A DNA stretch of 64,000 nucleotides from Ktedonospora formicarum (GTDB taxonomy: Bacteria; Chloroflexota; Ktedonobacteria; Ktedonobacterales; Ktedonobacteraceae). The stretch's first letter is position 1. Each line of letters starts with the position of its first letter. The position numbers and the translations under genes were made by a program. The notes beneath the pieces are model-generated. The model had not been told where the DNA came from and ran no database searches. It worked only from the letters and a program-made list of their open reading frames with translations. Of this stretch, positions 17,779 to 26,959 are shown piece after piece. The stretch spans positions 2,492,501 through 2,556,500 of the forward strand of contig NZ_BNJF01000001.1 of NCBI RefSeq assembly GCF_016587355.1. Direction: 5' to 3'.

Positions 17779-17997
17779 TCAACCCCTAACGCGCCATGTA
17801 ATGCGGCCTCGCTTCAGGTCGTACGGGGACAGCACTACTCGTACCTTATCACCTGGAACGATACGCACGAAGTTCATTCTAATGCGCCCTGAGAGGACAG
17901 CCAAGACTTCATGTTGCTCGTCTATTTTTACCTTAAACATGGCATTGGGGAGGGCCTCTAATACCGTACCCTCGACAGCTATTTCATCTTTTGGCAT
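17779..17997 (-). CDS. infA: Translation initiation factor IF-1
   Basis: IF-1, an OB-fold protein that occupies the A site during initiation. 72 residues from ATG 17997, the normal size; the frame stays open upstream for 15 codons but the family begins [36 protein letters not shown] and the end [10 protein letters not shown] are typical. An AAAGGA lies just upstream of the ATG. It is the first gene of the alpha-operon block, probably driven by the promoter at 18318-18346 through a leader of about 310 nt. Usually map precedes infA; it is missing here. Confidence 0.96.
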   Translation of the reverse strand: MPKDEIAVEGTVLEALPNAMFKVKIDEQHEVLAVLSGRIRMNFVRIVPGDKVRVVLSPYDLKRGRITWRVRG

Positions 17998-18285
17998 AGC
18001 ATCCTTTCCCTGATCGGCGGGACATGTTTCTCTCCTGCTCATGGCTTACATGGATCATCACACACGTGGCAGCCAGCACGCGTTTATCGCCTCTATCAAA
18101 TGCATCTGAGAGAGAGGACGGCCATCCGCTAGGCGGATAATGACAGACACATTTTCGCTTAAGCCTCTCAACAGGCACACATAACGGTGTCCCCAAGCTT
18201 ACTTCCTGGGCACCGCTTGTGACTCTTATCCCATTTAAGTGTATTCGCTCTGCTAAAACTTTTATACTCTTACAAGTACAAAAGG

Positions 18286-18305
18286 GCAGCAGTATGTACT
18301 GCTGC
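18286..18305 (-). promoter_or_regulatory. Hairpin at the 5' end of the infA leader
   Basis: GCAGCAGTA and TACTGCTGC form a perfect 9-bp stem with a two-base centre (probably an effective 8-bp stem with a four-base loop). On the minus strand it begins a few bases after the expected transcription start and is followed by CCCTTTTG. It could protect the 5' end or act as an attenuator. Confidence 0.5.
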
Positions 18306-18317
18306 AGCCAACTACGA

Positions 18318-18346
18318 ATTATAGCATACATTCTGTAGGAAGTCGA
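18318..18346 (-). promoter_or_regulatory. Promoter for infA block (extended -10)
   Basis: On the minus strand: TCGACT (-35; 18341-18346), 17-base spacer, TATAAT (-10; 18318-18323) preceded by TG one base upstream, an extended -10. The expected start is near 18310, so the infA leader is about 310 nt long. Confidence 0.68.
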
Positions 18347-18727
18347 GAGGGTAATTCTTTGAACCAGAATTTCCTTAGCCCTCAGCCTCTACAACTGATA
18401 TAATGCACACCCTTCGCAGTCAGATTGGCATACAAGGTAATGTACTCTATTCTTCGTGTACCGACGTATAAGGCCCGATTTAGTAACCACCATAGCCCAG
18501 TGAGTCCTACTTTTAGCAGAAAAGCAGAGTCTCTTCAACAGGGGATGTATGCCCTTTGAACCAACGCTAGAAGGATCAACAAGCATCTCAGGCAGTATCA
18601 TAGGTACGCCAACCGCTTTTGCAAGCCGTCTTCAGAATAGTCACTAGTCAGTCAGAATGTCAGCCAAGCCAGTTTCCAAACCGAGAGCGTAGCTATCTGA
18701 GCATTCCGACTGGCGCAAACAGATTAT

Positions 18728-19387
18728 TTAATGCTGACCAGCGCGTTCAATGATGGCAATGGTCAGGTCTTTTTGCACCTGTTCGATGCTGTGATTTCCA
18801 TTCACCTTTACCAGCTTTTGCTGACCCTCGTAATAATCGAGCAGGTGAATAGTTTCACTGAAAAAGATATCCAGGCGCTTTTGTATAGCCTCGCCCCGGT
18901 CATCGGAGCGTTGATACAGCTCGCTACCATCGATATCGCAGATCCCCGGAACCTGGGGAGGATTGCTTTCGATATTATATACATGCTGATGAGCTTTGCA
19001 GATATATCTGCCGGAGAGACGCTTGAGTAGCTCAGCGCGTGGAACCTCCAGGTATATCGCGCAATCCACCAACTTGTTTACCTCATTTAATCCTCTATCC
19101 AATGCTTGGGCCTGGGCAATGGTGCGGGGAAAGCCATCTAACAGCACGCCATTAGCGCACTCTGGCGATTGTAAGCGATCAAGAACCATGGCGATGGTAA
19201 TCTCATCTGGAACGAGTTTCCCATCATCAATATACTTTTTCGCCTTGAGACCCAATTCAGTCTGGTCACCAATCGCTTTCCGAAACAGGTCGCCACTCGC
19301 CACATGGCGAATATTGAGTGTTGTGGAAAGCTTCTCAGCTTGTGTTCCCTTACCAGACCCTTGAGCACCGATCAGGATAATGTTCAC
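18728..19387 (-). CDS. adk: Adenylate kinase
   Basis: Converts AMP + ATP to 2 ADP. 219 residues from GTG 19387, which has GGAGG 6 nt upstream and starts the protein right at the P-loop strand (MNIILIGAQGSGKGTQ); the longer open frame has no family match. Motifs: P-loop GAQGSGKGT, GDLFRKAI, LLDGFPRTIAQAQALD, and the LID domain GRYICKAHQHVYNIESN. The LID zinc-cysteine quartet is incomplete (ICKAH...GICDIDG), so metal binding is doubtful. It follows secY, as in spc operons. Confidence 0.95.
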   Translation of the reverse strand: MNIILIGAQGSGKGTQAEKLSTTLNIRHVASGDLFRKAIGDQTELGLKAKKYIDDGKLVPDEITIAMVLDRLQSPECANGVLLDGFPRTIAQAQALDRGLNEVNKLVDCAIYLEVPRAELLKRLSGRYICKAHQHVYNIESNPPQVPGICDIDGSELYQRSDDRGEAIQKRLDIFFSETIHLLDYYEGQQKLVKVNGNHSIEQVQKDLTIAIIERAGQH

Positions 19388-19548
19388 GTTTTTCCTCCGA
19401 CGGAAAAATGACAGGGAGTGCGCCGTTGCACTCCCATAAAAACATGATAGACATTCTCCCACACGGACCACTGACAACCGCTGCCATGCCCCTCGATGCC
19501 AATTATGAAAGTGCAGTGAAACAGCCACTGCCTGGCGGCTTCACTCCC

Positions 19549-20880
19549 TTAAGACAGGAAACCAGAATAGTTACGCATCACCATCTGGGATTCAAGCTGT
19601 CTCACGGTATCCAGAACGACGCCAACTACAATCAGTAGCGAGGCACTTCCGAGCAACTGGTTGCCACCAATGCTCGCCACGAAGGGTAGAACAGCTATAA
19701 TGCCCAGGAACAACGCACCTGCCAGTGTAATGCGGTTGAGAATCGCGAACAGGTAGTCGCTCGTAGGCTGTCCGGGGCGATAACCCGGAATGAATGCGCC
19801 TTGTTTCTGTAGGTTATCTGGGATGTTTTGTTGCTGCCACATAACGTAGGCATAGAAGTAGGTAAACGCGACAACCATCACAAAGTAGATCGCCCAGTAC
19901 CACCAGAGCTTGGTATTCACTAGATAGGTCGCAACCCAGGTTGCGGCACCTGCTAACCAGGGGGTGGAGCTAGTGGTCAAATACTGTGAAATGACAGACG
20001 GGAAGAGCATCATCGACTGAGCGAAGATGAGCGGAATCATACCCGCGCTATTTACCTGCATCGGAATATAGGTCGTTTGTGCAGAGCCTACCAGCATATT
20101 GCGTCCAACGGTGCGCTTTGTAGGATACTGTACCGGAATACGTCGCTGACCCATATAGATATAAACGATGCCAATAATCGTGACCAGGCCGATTATCAAA
20201 AAGACGCCTATACTCACGATGCCGCTACCGCTACCACCACCGCTAGTTGCGGAGACGTAGCCTTGCTGCACCGACTGAGGAAGGCGGCTGACAATATTGC
20301 CAAAGATAACCAGCGAGATACCGTTACCGATGCCGTTCTCCGTAATCAACTCGCCAATCCACACCAGGATCATCACACCGGTTGTCAGGGTGATCAAAAT
20401 GGCGAAGGATTGAAGGGCATATTTAGGGTCAAACAGGTTGAAATTGGTCAGCACATGCTGCTGTTGATACAGAGCGCACTGTCCAAAAGCCTGTAAGAAG
20501 GCAAGAGGGACGGCGATAATGCGTGTGATCTGACTGAAGCGCAGACGACCAGCCTCACCCTGCATTGACAAGTTTTGCAGAGCTGGGATGATAGGCTGCA
20601 ACAGCTGCATTACGATTGTAGCAGTGATATAGGGGTAGACACTCAGAGCGACAATCGAGAAAGTCTGCAATGATCCACCAGAAAACACATCAAGCAAACC
20701 CAACAGTTGGCCGACGTTCTTGCCGCTATTGAAGAGATCAATAAGGGCCTTATGTTCGGGGCCTGTTAAAGGCACGGTGATATGTGCCAGGATGCGACAC
20801 ACAATCAACATTGCCAACGTAAAGAGTATCTTTTTGCGCAGGTCGGGGACAGTCCAGATACTACGCAGCTTTTCCCACAT
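19549..20880 (-). CDS. secY: Protein translocase subunit SecY
   Basis: Central channel of the Sec translocase, 443 residues with about ten hydrophobic helices. Typical stretches: the N-terminal LRKKILFTLAMLIVCRILA, the plug region near GGSLQTFSIVALSVYPYITATIVMQLL, GNGISLVIFGNIV, RRIPVQYPTKR (cytosolic loop), NSAGMIPLIFAQS, and FIPGYRPGQPTSDYL. Start ATG 20880 follows GGAGG. It lies between rplO and adk. Partner genes secE and secG are not in the window. Confidence 0.97.
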   Translation of the reverse strand: MWEKLRSIWTVPDLRKKILFTLAMLIVCRILAHITVPLTGPEHKALIDLFNSGKNVGQLLGLLDVFSGGSLQTFSIVALSVYPYITATIVMQLLQPIIPALQNLSMQGEAGRLRFSQITRIIAVPLAFLQAFGQCALYQQQHVLTNFNLFDPKYALQSFAILITLTTGVMILVWIGELITENGIGNGISLVIFGNIVSRLPQSVQQGYVSATSGGGSGSGIVSIGVFLIIGLVTIIGIVYIYMGQRRIPVQYPTKRTVGRNMLVGSAQTTYIPMQVNSAGMIPLIFAQSMMLFPSVISQYLTTSSTPWLAGAATWVATYLVNTKLWWYWAIYFVMVVAFTYFYAYVMWQQQNIPDNLQKQGAFIPGYRPGQPTSDYLFAILNRITLAGALFLGIIAVLPFVASIGGNQLLGSASLLIVVGVVLDTVRQLESQMVMRNYSGFLS

Positions 20881-21011
20881 GGGAGCCTCCTTCCGGCATT
20901 CAATCCTCTCGTATCGCGCTGCTTACCACTATATAGGGGATCTTGCATTGATGGAGAAGAATGAAGGACAGACTCTCAGGTCGTTGTAACGAAAGGGCCG
21001 GGTCGTGGGGA

Positions 21012-21551
21012 TTACTCCCCCGCGCCCTGCTCTGCCGCTGGCTTCTCGTCCTTACGACGTTTCGTCTTCTCGTATACTTTGCGCTCGATAATCTCGATGC
21101 TACCGCCAGCAGCCTCAATCTTCTCTTTTGCGCTCGCCGAGAACTTGTGCGCACGAATAGACAGCGCACGATCAATCTCACCATTGCCAAGAATCTTGAT
21201 GAGGCCTCGACTCTGGGCAGCGGTCATCAGCCCATTCTCAACCAGTGCCTCAGGGGTCACCTGAGCATTAGCCTCAAACAGCTCAAGATCAGCAACATTA
21301 ATTATAGTATATTCATCGCGGAAAAGTGGATTTCCATTACCTAAGCCGCGAACGAAAGGTAAACGCTTATTAAGGCGAGTCTGCCCACCGTTGAACGAGC
21401 GATTGACTCGTCCACCCGTGCGGGCCTTCTGACCTTTAGTACCGCGACCGGCAGTCTTGCCACGACCGGAGCCGTGACCGCGCCCAACGCGCTTCTCGGT
21501 CTTATGCGAACCAGCAGCTGGCCGCAAATTGGAAAGGTTTAGTAGGCTCAC
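21012..21551 (-). CDS. rplO: Large ribosomal subunit protein uL15
   Basis: Ribosomal protein L15, late-assembly 50S protein. 179 residues, about 30 longer than usual because of a charged C-terminal tail ([16 protein letters not shown]). The family N-terminus is clear: [33 protein letters not shown] read in order, then [15 protein letters not shown]. The start is GTG 21551, overlapping the rpmD stop by four bases, so translation is likely coupled. A 131-base spacer separates it from secY. Confidence 0.96.
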   Translation of the reverse strand: MSLLNLSNLRPAAGSHKTEKRVGRGHGSGRGKTAGRGTKGQKARTGGRVNRSFNGGQTRLNKRLPFVRGLGNGNPLFRDEYTIINVADLELFEANAQVTPEALVENGLMTAAQSRGLIKILGNGEIDRALSIRAHKFSASAKEKIEAAGGSIEIIERKVYEKTKRRKDEKPAAEQGAGE

Positions 21552-21733
21552 TCGACTGTCTCCTCAACCAGCACTAGATGATTGACTTTACGAATCATAC
21601 CGCGCACTGCGGGCTGGTCGTTATGCTCAACGGTTTGCTGAAGCTTGCGCAAGCCCAGCGCACGAATGGTTTCTTTCTGGTCTTTTGGGTAACCAATTGC
21701 GCTTTTTACCCATTTCACACGTAGTTTTGCCAT
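21548..21733 (-). CDS. rpmD: Large ribosomal subunit protein uL30
   Basis: Ribosomal protein L30, 61 residues, normal size. The protein starts [20 protein letters not shown], with [22 protein letters not shown] later, all typical. Start ATG 21733 follows TAGGAGTAA. It lies 9 bases after rpsE, and its stop overlaps the rplO start. Confidence 0.96.
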   Translation of the reverse strand: MAKLRVKWVKSAIGYPKDQKETIRALGLRKLQQTVEHNDQPAVRGMIRKVNHLVLVEETVE

Positions 21734-21742
21734 TGCTTACTC

Positions 21743-22417
21743 CTATCGACGGCGCTCGCCACCGCCACCACCACGGCGTTCGCGGCGTTCGCCGCCGCCG
21801 CGACGGGCACCGGCTGCGGCTCGACTCTCACGTGCCTCTTCCTCGCGAGCAGCGCGGGCCGCTGCAGCCTGCTCAGCCGCGCTCGCAGCCGCAGCGGCGA
21901 GCAATTCAGCACGCTTCTTGCCAAGGATTTCAACAACGGTTTTGCCTCTGCGTGCGGCCTCTGCATCGGGAGAACGCAGCTCACGCAGTGCCTTCACACA
22001 TGCTTGAACAGTATTTGCCTTATTCGTGCTGCCCAAGGTCTTCGTCAAAATGTCACGAACACCGGCGGCTTCCATAACGGAGCGAACCGCGCCGCCAGCA
22101 ATCACGCCAGTACCAGGGGCGGCTGGCTTGAGCAATACCTCGGATGCACCGAAGTTCGTCTTCACCAGGTAAGGAATCGTGGTTCCAGAGAGTGGTACCT
22201 GAACCAGGTGCTTCTTCGCATCCTCGACAGCTTTGCGAATAGCTTCTGTATATTCAGCGGCCTTACCGAAACCGTAGCCAACATATCCATTGCGATCACC
22301 GACAACCACCAGGGCACGAATGCTGAAGCGTCGGCCACCCTTCACCACCTTCGAGACGCGGCTTACTTCAACCACAGTCTCTTCCAGGTTTAGTTTTGAA
22401 GCATCAATTCTTGCCAT
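21743..22417 (-). CDS. rpsE: Small ribosomal subunit protein uS5 with an extended C-terminus
   Basis: Ribosomal protein S5, fidelity protein at the mRNA entry site. 224 residues from ATG 22417, which has AGGAG 4 nt upstream; an ATG 12 bases earlier overlaps that site. Core markers: [55 protein letters not shown] and [12 protein letters not shown]. After residue about 165 comes an unusual Ala/Arg/Glu then Gly/Arg-rich tail ending in ERRR. Most S5 proteins stop near residue 165-170. The first gene upstream is rplR. Confidence 0.95.
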   Translation of the reverse strand: MARIDASKLNLEETVVEVSRVSKVVKGGRRFSIRALVVVGDRNGYVGYGFGKAAEYTEAIRKAVEDAKKHLVQVPLSGTTIPYLVKTNFGASEVLLKPAAPGTGVIAGGAVRSVMEAAGVRDILTKTLGSTNKANTVQACVKALRELRSPDAEAARRGKTVVEILGKKRAELLAAAAASAAEQAAAARAAREEEARESRAAAGARRGGGERRERRGGGGGERRR

Positions 22418-22464
22418 AATACTCCTCATGCCTTTTTAAAAGGCTCATTGGATCACTCGTAGCC

Positions 22465-23013
22465 CTAGAAATCCAGGCCGCCCTCGCGAGCACCTTCAGC
22501 GAGTGCTGCGACTCTGCCATGGTATGCATAGCCACCACGGTCAAAGACAACCTGCTTCACACCTTTTTCCTGCGCTCTCTGAGCCACCAGTTTTCCAACT
22601 TCGCGCGCCAGAGCAACTTTGCGGTTGTCTGCGATGCCTGCGAGCTGTTCGAGCTGAGACTTTTTCTCTTTCTTGGGAGCTGCTACCATGGTAGCAGTAG
22701 CGCGGCCACCTTTCGCAGCCTTTTTGCCGCTGGCGGCTGGCGCCTCATTTGCCTGCTCTTCCACTACAACAGGAGCACTCTCCTGTTTCTCAGGCTGCTT
22801 AGGAGCAACTAGCTCGAAATTGCGTAACGTCTCGTCCAGGGAGGAGGCCGATACCAGTGTAATACCGGTGGCGTCATTTACAACCTGAGCGTAGATGTGT
22901 TGTCCGCTACGGAATACATTCAAGCGGGGGCGAGTCTCTGAGCCTTCGAGGTGGCGTCGAATTCGCTGGTGCCGCCGCAGCCTTGCCTGATTGGCATGAA
23001 ATTTCTTAATCAT
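22465..23013 (-). CDS. rplR: Large ribosomal subunit protein uL18 with an internal insertion
   Basis: Ribosomal protein L18, which binds 5S rRNA. 182 residues against about 120 usual. The first part ([33 protein letters not shown]) and the last part ([42 protein letters not shown]) match the family. Residues about 70-128 are an inserted low-complexity segment rich in Glu, Ala, Val and Lys. Start ATG 23013 has only a weak ribosome binding site. It is separated from rplF by a 307-base gap. Confidence 0.94.
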   Translation of the reverse strand: MIKKFHANQARLRRHQRIRRHLEGSETRPRLNVFRSGQHIYAQVVNDATGITLVSASSLDETLRNFELVAPKQPEKQESAPVVVEEQANEAPAASGKKAAKGGRATATMVAAPKKEKKSQLEQLAGIADNRKVALAREVGKLVAQRAQEKGVKQVVFDRGGYAYHGRVAALAEGAREGGLDF

Positions 23014-23320
23014 GATACGTGAACAGAGACGATTATGCTATCTGCTCTTCCTTTACCGGAAGGACACAGGTAACAGTACTCTGCCCATCCCCTTTCTTCG
23101 AAATGCGCGATTGAGGGACTTGGAATACGTGGTCGGCACTACGTCTCCCTGGTTCAGCCCTCGCGTCGCGTCTTACGTTCTCATTTGGAACCAGATACAA
23201 CCTCAAATTGCATCTCCCAGAGAAAAGTATAGCAAACTCTACCCTGGTTCTTGCAATAGGTACCGGGAGGACTCTGCGAGATTCCTCCCGGATGCCTTCT
23301 CTAGCGATATATAACGCTAT
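23014..23320. other. Unusual gap inside the spc block between rplF and rplR
   Basis: 307 bases with no credible ORF, in a block where genes are normally a few bases apart. It holds a 9-bp hairpin (23263-23291). No promoter could be assigned with confidence. It may carry an internal promoter or an RNA processing site. Confidence 0.55.
23263..23291 (-). promoter_or_regulatory. Hairpin after rplF
   Basis: CCGGGAGGA (23263-23271) and TCCTCCCGG (23283-23291) form a perfect 9-bp stem 30 bases beyond the rplF stop. No T-run follows on the minus strand, so processing or attenuation is as likely as termination. Confidence 0.5.
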
Positions 23321-23896
23321 TTACTTCTTCTTACCGCCAACCTTACCGGCCTTACCCGCTTTACGGCGAACAACCTCGCCGGCATAACGGATACCTTTGC
23401 CCTTGTAAGGCTCAGGCTTACGGATACGGCGAATGTTCGCAGCAAGTTGACCAACTTCCTGCTTATCGATGCCAGAAACGCTGACCCTGCTCGCCTTGGT
23501 GGCGGGATCATTACCCTCAATCTTGAGAGTAATGCCCTCAGGGGCAGATACCTGAACAGGGTGAGAATAACCAACCAAGAAGATCAGGTCTTTCCCCTGC
23601 TGCACGGCGCGATAGCCCACGCCGTGAATCTCAAGCATCTTGGTGAAGCCGCTTGTCACACCCACAATCATGTTATTGATCAGAGTGCGATAGAGGCCAT
23701 GCTTCGAGCGATGCTCCTTGCTGTCAGAGGGACGGCTCAACGTAAGAGACCCATCTTCCAGCTTGAGCTGAAGGGCGGGATCTATCTGGCGTGTAAGTTC
23801 CCCCTTTGGTCCCTTCACCGTCACGAAGTTATTCTCAGTCCAGTTCACCTGCACCGCTTGTGGGACGGTGATAGGAGCACGTCCAATACGCGACAT
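23321..23896 (-). CDS. rplF: Large ribosomal subunit protein uL6
   Basis: Ribosomal protein L6, near the factor-binding centre of the 50S subunit. 191 residues. Starts [12 protein letters not shown] and includes [28 protein letters not shown], the second repeat domain with EIHGVGYRA, and the C-terminal [18 protein letters not shown]. The Lys/Gly-rich tail ([12 protein letters not shown]) is slightly longer than usual. Start ATG 23896 follows GAGGGAGG. Confidence 0.97.
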   Translation of the reverse strand: MSRIGRAPITVPQAVQVNWTENNFVTVKGPKGELTRQIDPALQLKLEDGSLTLSRPSDSKEHRSKHGLYRTLINNMIVGVTSGFTKMLEIHGVGYRAVQQGKDLIFLVGYSHPVQVSAPEGITLKIEGNDPATKASRVSVSGIDKQEVGQLAANIRRIRKPEPYKGKGIRYAGEVVRRKAGKAGKVGGKKK

Positions 23897-23908
23897 TCTA
23901 GCCTCCCT

Positions 23909-24304
23909 CTACCAAACGTAGCAGATGACTTCGCCGCCAACACCCTGCTTATAGGCGCTGGAACCGGTCATCAGACCCTTGGGTGTCGATATTATCGAGA
24001 TACCCAGGCCACCACGTACGCGAGGAATCACGGCCTGTTTTGAATACACACGCAGTCCGGGCTTGCTGACGCGCTTCAACTGCGTAAGGACTGGCTTCTT
24101 GTCCACATAACGCAGTGTCAGGCGCAGGGTTCCCTGCGGGTTGTCCTTCAAGATCTCGATATCTTTAATATAGCCTTCTTCTTTTAGCACGCGCGCGATT
24201 GCCAGCTTCATTTTCGAGGCCGGAATCAGTACGCGAGTATGTCGTGCTGTAACCGCATTGCGAATGCGCGTCAGCATATCCGCAACGGGATCGGTCATGT
24301 TCAT
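23909..24304 (-). CDS. rpsH: Small ribosomal subunit protein uS8
   Basis: Ribosomal protein S8, which binds the central domain of 16S rRNA and in many bacteria represses the spc operon. 131 residues from ATG 24304 ([17 protein letters not shown]), with GGAGG 7 nt upstream; the open frame extends further upstream without family similarity. Ends with the standard GGEVICYVW. It lies between rpsN and rplF, with a 100-base spacer before rpsN. Confidence 0.96.
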   Translation of the reverse strand: MNMTDPVADMLTRIRNAVTARHTRVLIPASKMKLAIARVLKEEGYIKDIEILKDNPQGTLRLTLRYVDKKPVLTQLKRVSKPGLRVYSKQAVIPRVRGGLGISIISTPKGLMTGSSAYKQGVGGEVICYVW

Positions 24305-24404
24305 GGAATATCCTCCACTAAGCTTCCCAAACAACTTGATACCAAGACGTAGTACTCCTACATCATTTCGATCAAGCTCATCAGGAACAATTCGCGACTT
24401 TAGA

Positions 24405-24590
24405 CTACCAGCTCGATTTTGTGACGCCGGGTAGCTCACCGCGCAACGCCCGTTCGCGGAAGCAAATGCGGCACAGGCCAAACTTTCTCATATATCCACG
24501 GGGTCGTCCGCAAACCTGGCAGCGGTTGTGATGCCGTACCTCAAATTTGGGTTTGCGCAGCGACTTCATAATCATTGACAATTTTGCCAT
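24405..24590 (-). CDS. rpsN: Small ribosomal subunit protein uS14, zinc-binding type
   Basis: Ribosomal protein S14 of the short, zinc-binding (type Z) class, 61 residues. Cys24, Cys27, Cys40 and Cys43 form the CxxC...CxxC zinc site (RCQVC...LCRIC). The end [10 protein letters not shown] is typical. Start ATG 24590 follows GGAGGG. It lies 14 bases after rplE. Confidence 0.97.
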   Translation of the reverse strand: MAKLSMIMKSLRKPKFEVRHHNRCQVCGRPRGYMRKFGLCRICFRERALRGELPGVTKSSW

Positions 24591-24604
24591 CGCGCCCTCC
24601 AGCG

Positions 24605-25147
24605 TTACTTCTTAAAGGGCATGCCCATCAACGCGAGCAGTCTTCGCCCCTCTTCATCTGTATGAGATGTAGTGACAATACTCACTTCCATGCCACGCAG
24701 TTTGTCTACTTTATCGTAGTCGATCTCTGGGAAAACGAGCTGCTCACGCAGGCCCAGAGTATAGTTTCCACGACCATCAAACGCGTCTGCGGAGATGCCC
24801 TGGAAGTCGCGGATGCGTGGAAGCGCGACATTAATCAGCTTGTCAAGGAAGTGGAACATGCGCTCACCGCGCAGCGTCACCATACAGCCAATAGGCATAC
24901 CTTCGCGCAATTTGAAGGCAGCTACTGAACGTTTGGCGCGTGTAACGACTGGGCGCTGACCCGTAATGGTAGCCAGATCGGCGACGGCGGCATCCATAGC
25001 CTTAGCATTCTGGATGACTTCACCCATGCCAATGTTAATTACAACCTTATTGACGGTCGGTACCTGCATAGGATTATTGTAGTTAAACTCCTTTTGCAGG
25101 GCAGGCACGACCTCCTGGCGATATTTTTCTTTCAAGCGTGAGGCCAT
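24605..25147 (-). CDS. rplE: Large ribosomal subunit protein uL5
   Basis: Ribosomal protein L5, which binds 5S rRNA and contacts P-site tRNA. 180 residues, normal. Markers: [46 protein letters not shown] in sequence, [26 protein letters not shown] and the end [13 protein letters not shown]. Start ATG 25147 follows a GAGGAG located in the end of rplX. Confidence 0.97.
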   Translation of the reverse strand: MASRLKEKYRQEVVPALQKEFNYNNPMQVPTVNKVVINIGMGEVIQNAKAMDAAVADLATITGQRPVVTRAKRSVAAFKLREGMPIGCMVTLRGERMFHFLDKLINVALPRIRDFQGISADAFDGRGNYTLGLREQLVFPEIDYDKVDKLRGMEVSIVTTSHTDEEGRRLLALMGMPFKK

Positions 25148-25152
25148 AATGT

Positions 25153-25542
25153 TTAACTACTCCTCATCCGATCCTCAATAGCTTTGCCACAATGCTTACA
25201 GATACGTACCGGGCGCAGCTTTTGATCGGCTCCCATCGGGCGGCGCTCATGACCAACACGTGTTGGCTCATTGCACTCGGTGCATTTTAGCATGACATTC
25301 GAGACGTGGAGAGGCATCGCCTTTTCGATGATGCCACCCTGGCGCGTCTGGCCTTGCGGGCGAACGTGTTTCTTCGCGATATTCAGTCCCTCAACAATGA
25401 CCTTGTTCACCTGAGGTAACGCCCGCGAAACCGTTCCTTCTTTTCCCTTGTCTTTACCAGTGATAATAAGGACGGTGTCGCCCTTCTTAATGTTCATCTT
25501 GGCAAGATGCAGGGGCTTCTTTTCTTTCTGTTTTACTGACAT
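25153..25542 (-). CDS. rplX: Large ribosomal subunit protein uL24
   Basis: Ribosomal protein L24, an assembly initiator. 129 residues. KOW motif [20 protein letters not shown] near 19-38, then [15 protein letters not shown]. The C-terminal part has two CxxC pairs (KCTECN and ICKHCG), giving a zinc-ribbon-like end seen in a subset of L24 proteins. A basic N-terminal extension precedes the KOW motif. Start ATG 25542 follows GAGGGG. It lies between rplN and rplE. Confidence 0.96.
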   Translation of the reverse strand: MSVKQKEKKPLHLAKMNIKKGDTVLIITGKDKGKEGTVSRALPQVNKVIVEGLNIAKKHVRPQGQTRQGGIIEKAMPLHVSNVMLKCTECNEPTRVGHERRPMGADQKLRPVRICKHCGKAIEDRMRSS

Positions 25543-25553
25543 CTTTCCCCTCG

Positions 25554-25922
25554 TTAGAGCACTTCTGGCGCGAGTGAAACCAGTCTCATGAAGTTCTTCT
25601 CACGCAGTTCGCGGGCTACAGGGCCAAAGATGCGTGTACCCCGGGGGTTATTACCGGGAGCCAGGATAACTGCTGCGTTCTCATCGAAGCGAATGTGTGA
25701 ACCATCACGGCGCACATATTCCTTAGATACACGCACGACCACAGCATCCACAACATCGCCCTTCTTCACCTGTCCGTTCGGAGCTGCGACTTTGACCGAG
25801 GCTTTGATAATATCGCCCACCTCGGCATAGCGCTTGGCCGAACCACTCATCACGCGGATACACATAATCTCTTTAGCGCCGGTGTTATCGGCAACTTTCA
25901 AGCGTGTCTGCGGCTGAATCAT
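25554..25922 (-). CDS. rplN: Large ribosomal subunit protein uL14
   Basis: Ribosomal protein L14, which forms an inter-subunit bridge. 122 residues, the exact family length. [19 protein letters not shown] at the start, [40 protein letters not shown] and [13 protein letters not shown] are all typical. Start ATG 25922 follows GAGGGA. It lies between rpsQ and rplX. Confidence 0.98.
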   Translation of the reverse strand: MIQPQTRLKVADNTGAKEIMCIRVMSGSAKRYAEVGDIIKASVKVAAPNGQVKKGDVVDAVVVRVSKEYVRRDGSHIRFDENAAVILAPGNNPRGTRIFGPVARELREKNFMRLVSLAPEVL

Positions 25923-25942
25923 TTGTTCGTCCCTCTCTTACT

Positions 25943-26314
25943 CTACTCAGCCGACTCTTCAGCTTCCGCGGATGTCTCGCTCTGCGTCAGGTTGGGGTCA
26001 ACCTCAGCCAGAACTTCTTCAACCGGGACGATACCACTACTGCTCTTGACAATCTCTACCAGGCGCCAGCGTTTGAGCTTGCTTATAGGGCTAGTCTCCT
26101 CGATACGAACGAGGTCGCCAATCTGGCAAGTATTATTCTCATCATGAGCATGGAAGTGCTTCGTCTGCTTGTAGGCTCGTTTATAGATACGATGCTTCTT
26201 CAGGGACTCGACCGACACAACAATGGTCTTGTCCGCTTTATTGCTGATGACATAGCCGACCTTCTGGACACGACGTGCCGTGGTCGAGCTAGTGGTGGCA
26301 ACTTGCTCTGTCAT
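25943..26314 (-). CDS. rpsQ: Small ribosomal subunit protein uS17
   Basis: Ribosomal protein S17, 5'-domain 16S rRNA binder. 123 residues, longer than the usual 80-90. The core (QKVGYVISNKADKTIVVSVE, KRAYKQTKHFHAHDENN, IGDLVRIEETSPISKLKRWRL) is intact. The C-terminus adds an acidic tail (EEVLAEVDPNLTQSETSAEA...). Start ATG 26314; its GGAAGGTG site overlaps the end of rpmC. Confidence 0.96.
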   Translation of the reverse strand: MTEQVATTSSTTARRVQKVGYVISNKADKTIVVSVESLKKHRIYKRAYKQTKHFHAHDENNTCQIGDLVRIEETSPISKLKRWRLVEIVKSSSGIVPVEEVLAEVDPNLTQSETSAEAEESAE

Positions 26315-26316
26315 GA

Positions 26317-26526
26317 TTATTTTTCACCTTCCAACAACGTCAGGCGGTGCAGCAGACGCGCAATATCCTTCTTGGTCTGCGCGAAGACGCGGTTGTCCTT
26401 CACCTCGCCGCGCTGCTGCTGGAAGCGGAGGTTAAAGAGCTTCTTACGAAGTTCCTGAATCTCTTTCTGCGCCTCACCCTCGGTCATCTCGCTAATTTGC
26501 TTGCGACGTTCATTAAGCTTCGACAC
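26317..26526 (-). CDS. rpmC: Large ribosomal subunit protein uL29
   Basis: Ribosomal protein L29, near the exit tunnel and the SRP/trigger factor docking site. 69 residues from GTG 26526, with GGAGG 6 nt upstream; the start lies inside the end of rplP (14-base overlap). The family pattern [18 protein letters not shown] and the end [14 protein letters not shown] are clear. The open frame extends far upstream only because it shadows rplP. Confidence 0.95.
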   Translation of the reverse strand: MSKLNERRKQISEMTEGEAQKEIQELRKKLFNLRFQQQRGEVKDNRVFAQTKKDIARLLHRLTLLEGEK

Positions 26527-26944
26527 TCTCCGCCTCCTTTTTAGTGATAAAGCGGCACTTGACAGGCAGCTTATGAATAGCAAGGCGAATTGCTTCTTTC
26601 GCGATCTCTTCGCTGACGCCACCGATCTCGAAGATGATGCGACCGGGTTTAACCACAGCAACCCAGTGATCAACCGCACCTTTACCGCTACCCATGCGGG
26701 TTTCGGCAGGTTTGGCAGTGACAGGTTTATCAGGGAAGACACGGATCCAGACCTTACCACCGCGCTTCATGTAGCGGGTCATCGCGATACGAGCGGACTC
26801 GATCTGACGCGCTTCCATCCAACACGGCTCAAGCGCCTGAAGGCCAAAATCACCGAAGGCAATGGTAGCTCCGCGTGTCGCTTCGCCCCTCATGCGCCCG
26901 CGATGCTGGCGACGATACTTTGTTCTTGATGGTGCCAAAAGCAT
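26513..26944 (-). CDS. rplP: Large ribosomal subunit protein uL16
   Basis: Ribosomal protein L16, which organises the A-site tRNA region. 143 residues, normal. [20 protein letters not shown] at the start, [20 protein letters not shown], the [21 protein letters not shown] stretch read in two parts, and [16 protein letters not shown] are typical. Start ATG 26944 follows GAGGAG. It lies between rpsC and rpmC, overlapping the latter. Confidence 0.97.
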   Translation of the reverse strand: MLLAPSRTKYRRQHRGRMRGEATRGATIAFGDFGLQALEPCWMEARQIESARIAMTRYMKRGGKVWIRVFPDKPVTAKPAETRMGSGKGAVDHWVAVVKPGRIIFEIGGVSEEIAKEAIRLAIHKLPVKCRFITKKEAESVEA

Positions 26945-26959
26945 GGCTTCGCTCTCCTC

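Larger units (their letters stand above)
17998..18727. other. Long leader and intergenic region between adk and infA
   Basis: 730 bases without a credible gene, where map (methionine aminopeptidase) is found in many bacteria. It holds the infA promoter (18318-18346), a hairpin close to the expected transcript start (18286-18305) and a leader of about 310 nt. Short ORFs here show no family resemblance. No adk terminator is obvious between 18350 and 18727. Confidence 0.6.

Noticed and set aside
18389..18601. 70-codon minus-strand ORF between adk and infA
   Set aside because: No similarity, no ribosome binding site, and it lies upstream of the likely infA promoter.
24305..24481. N-terminal extension of rpsH over the rpsN gene
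   Set aside because: It overlaps rpsN in another frame and has no S8 similarity; ATG 24304 has GGAGG upstream.
26527..26760. N-terminal extension of rpmC
   Set aside because: This stretch is an alternative frame of rplP; the conserved L29 sequence starts at GTG 26526 with its own ribosome binding site.
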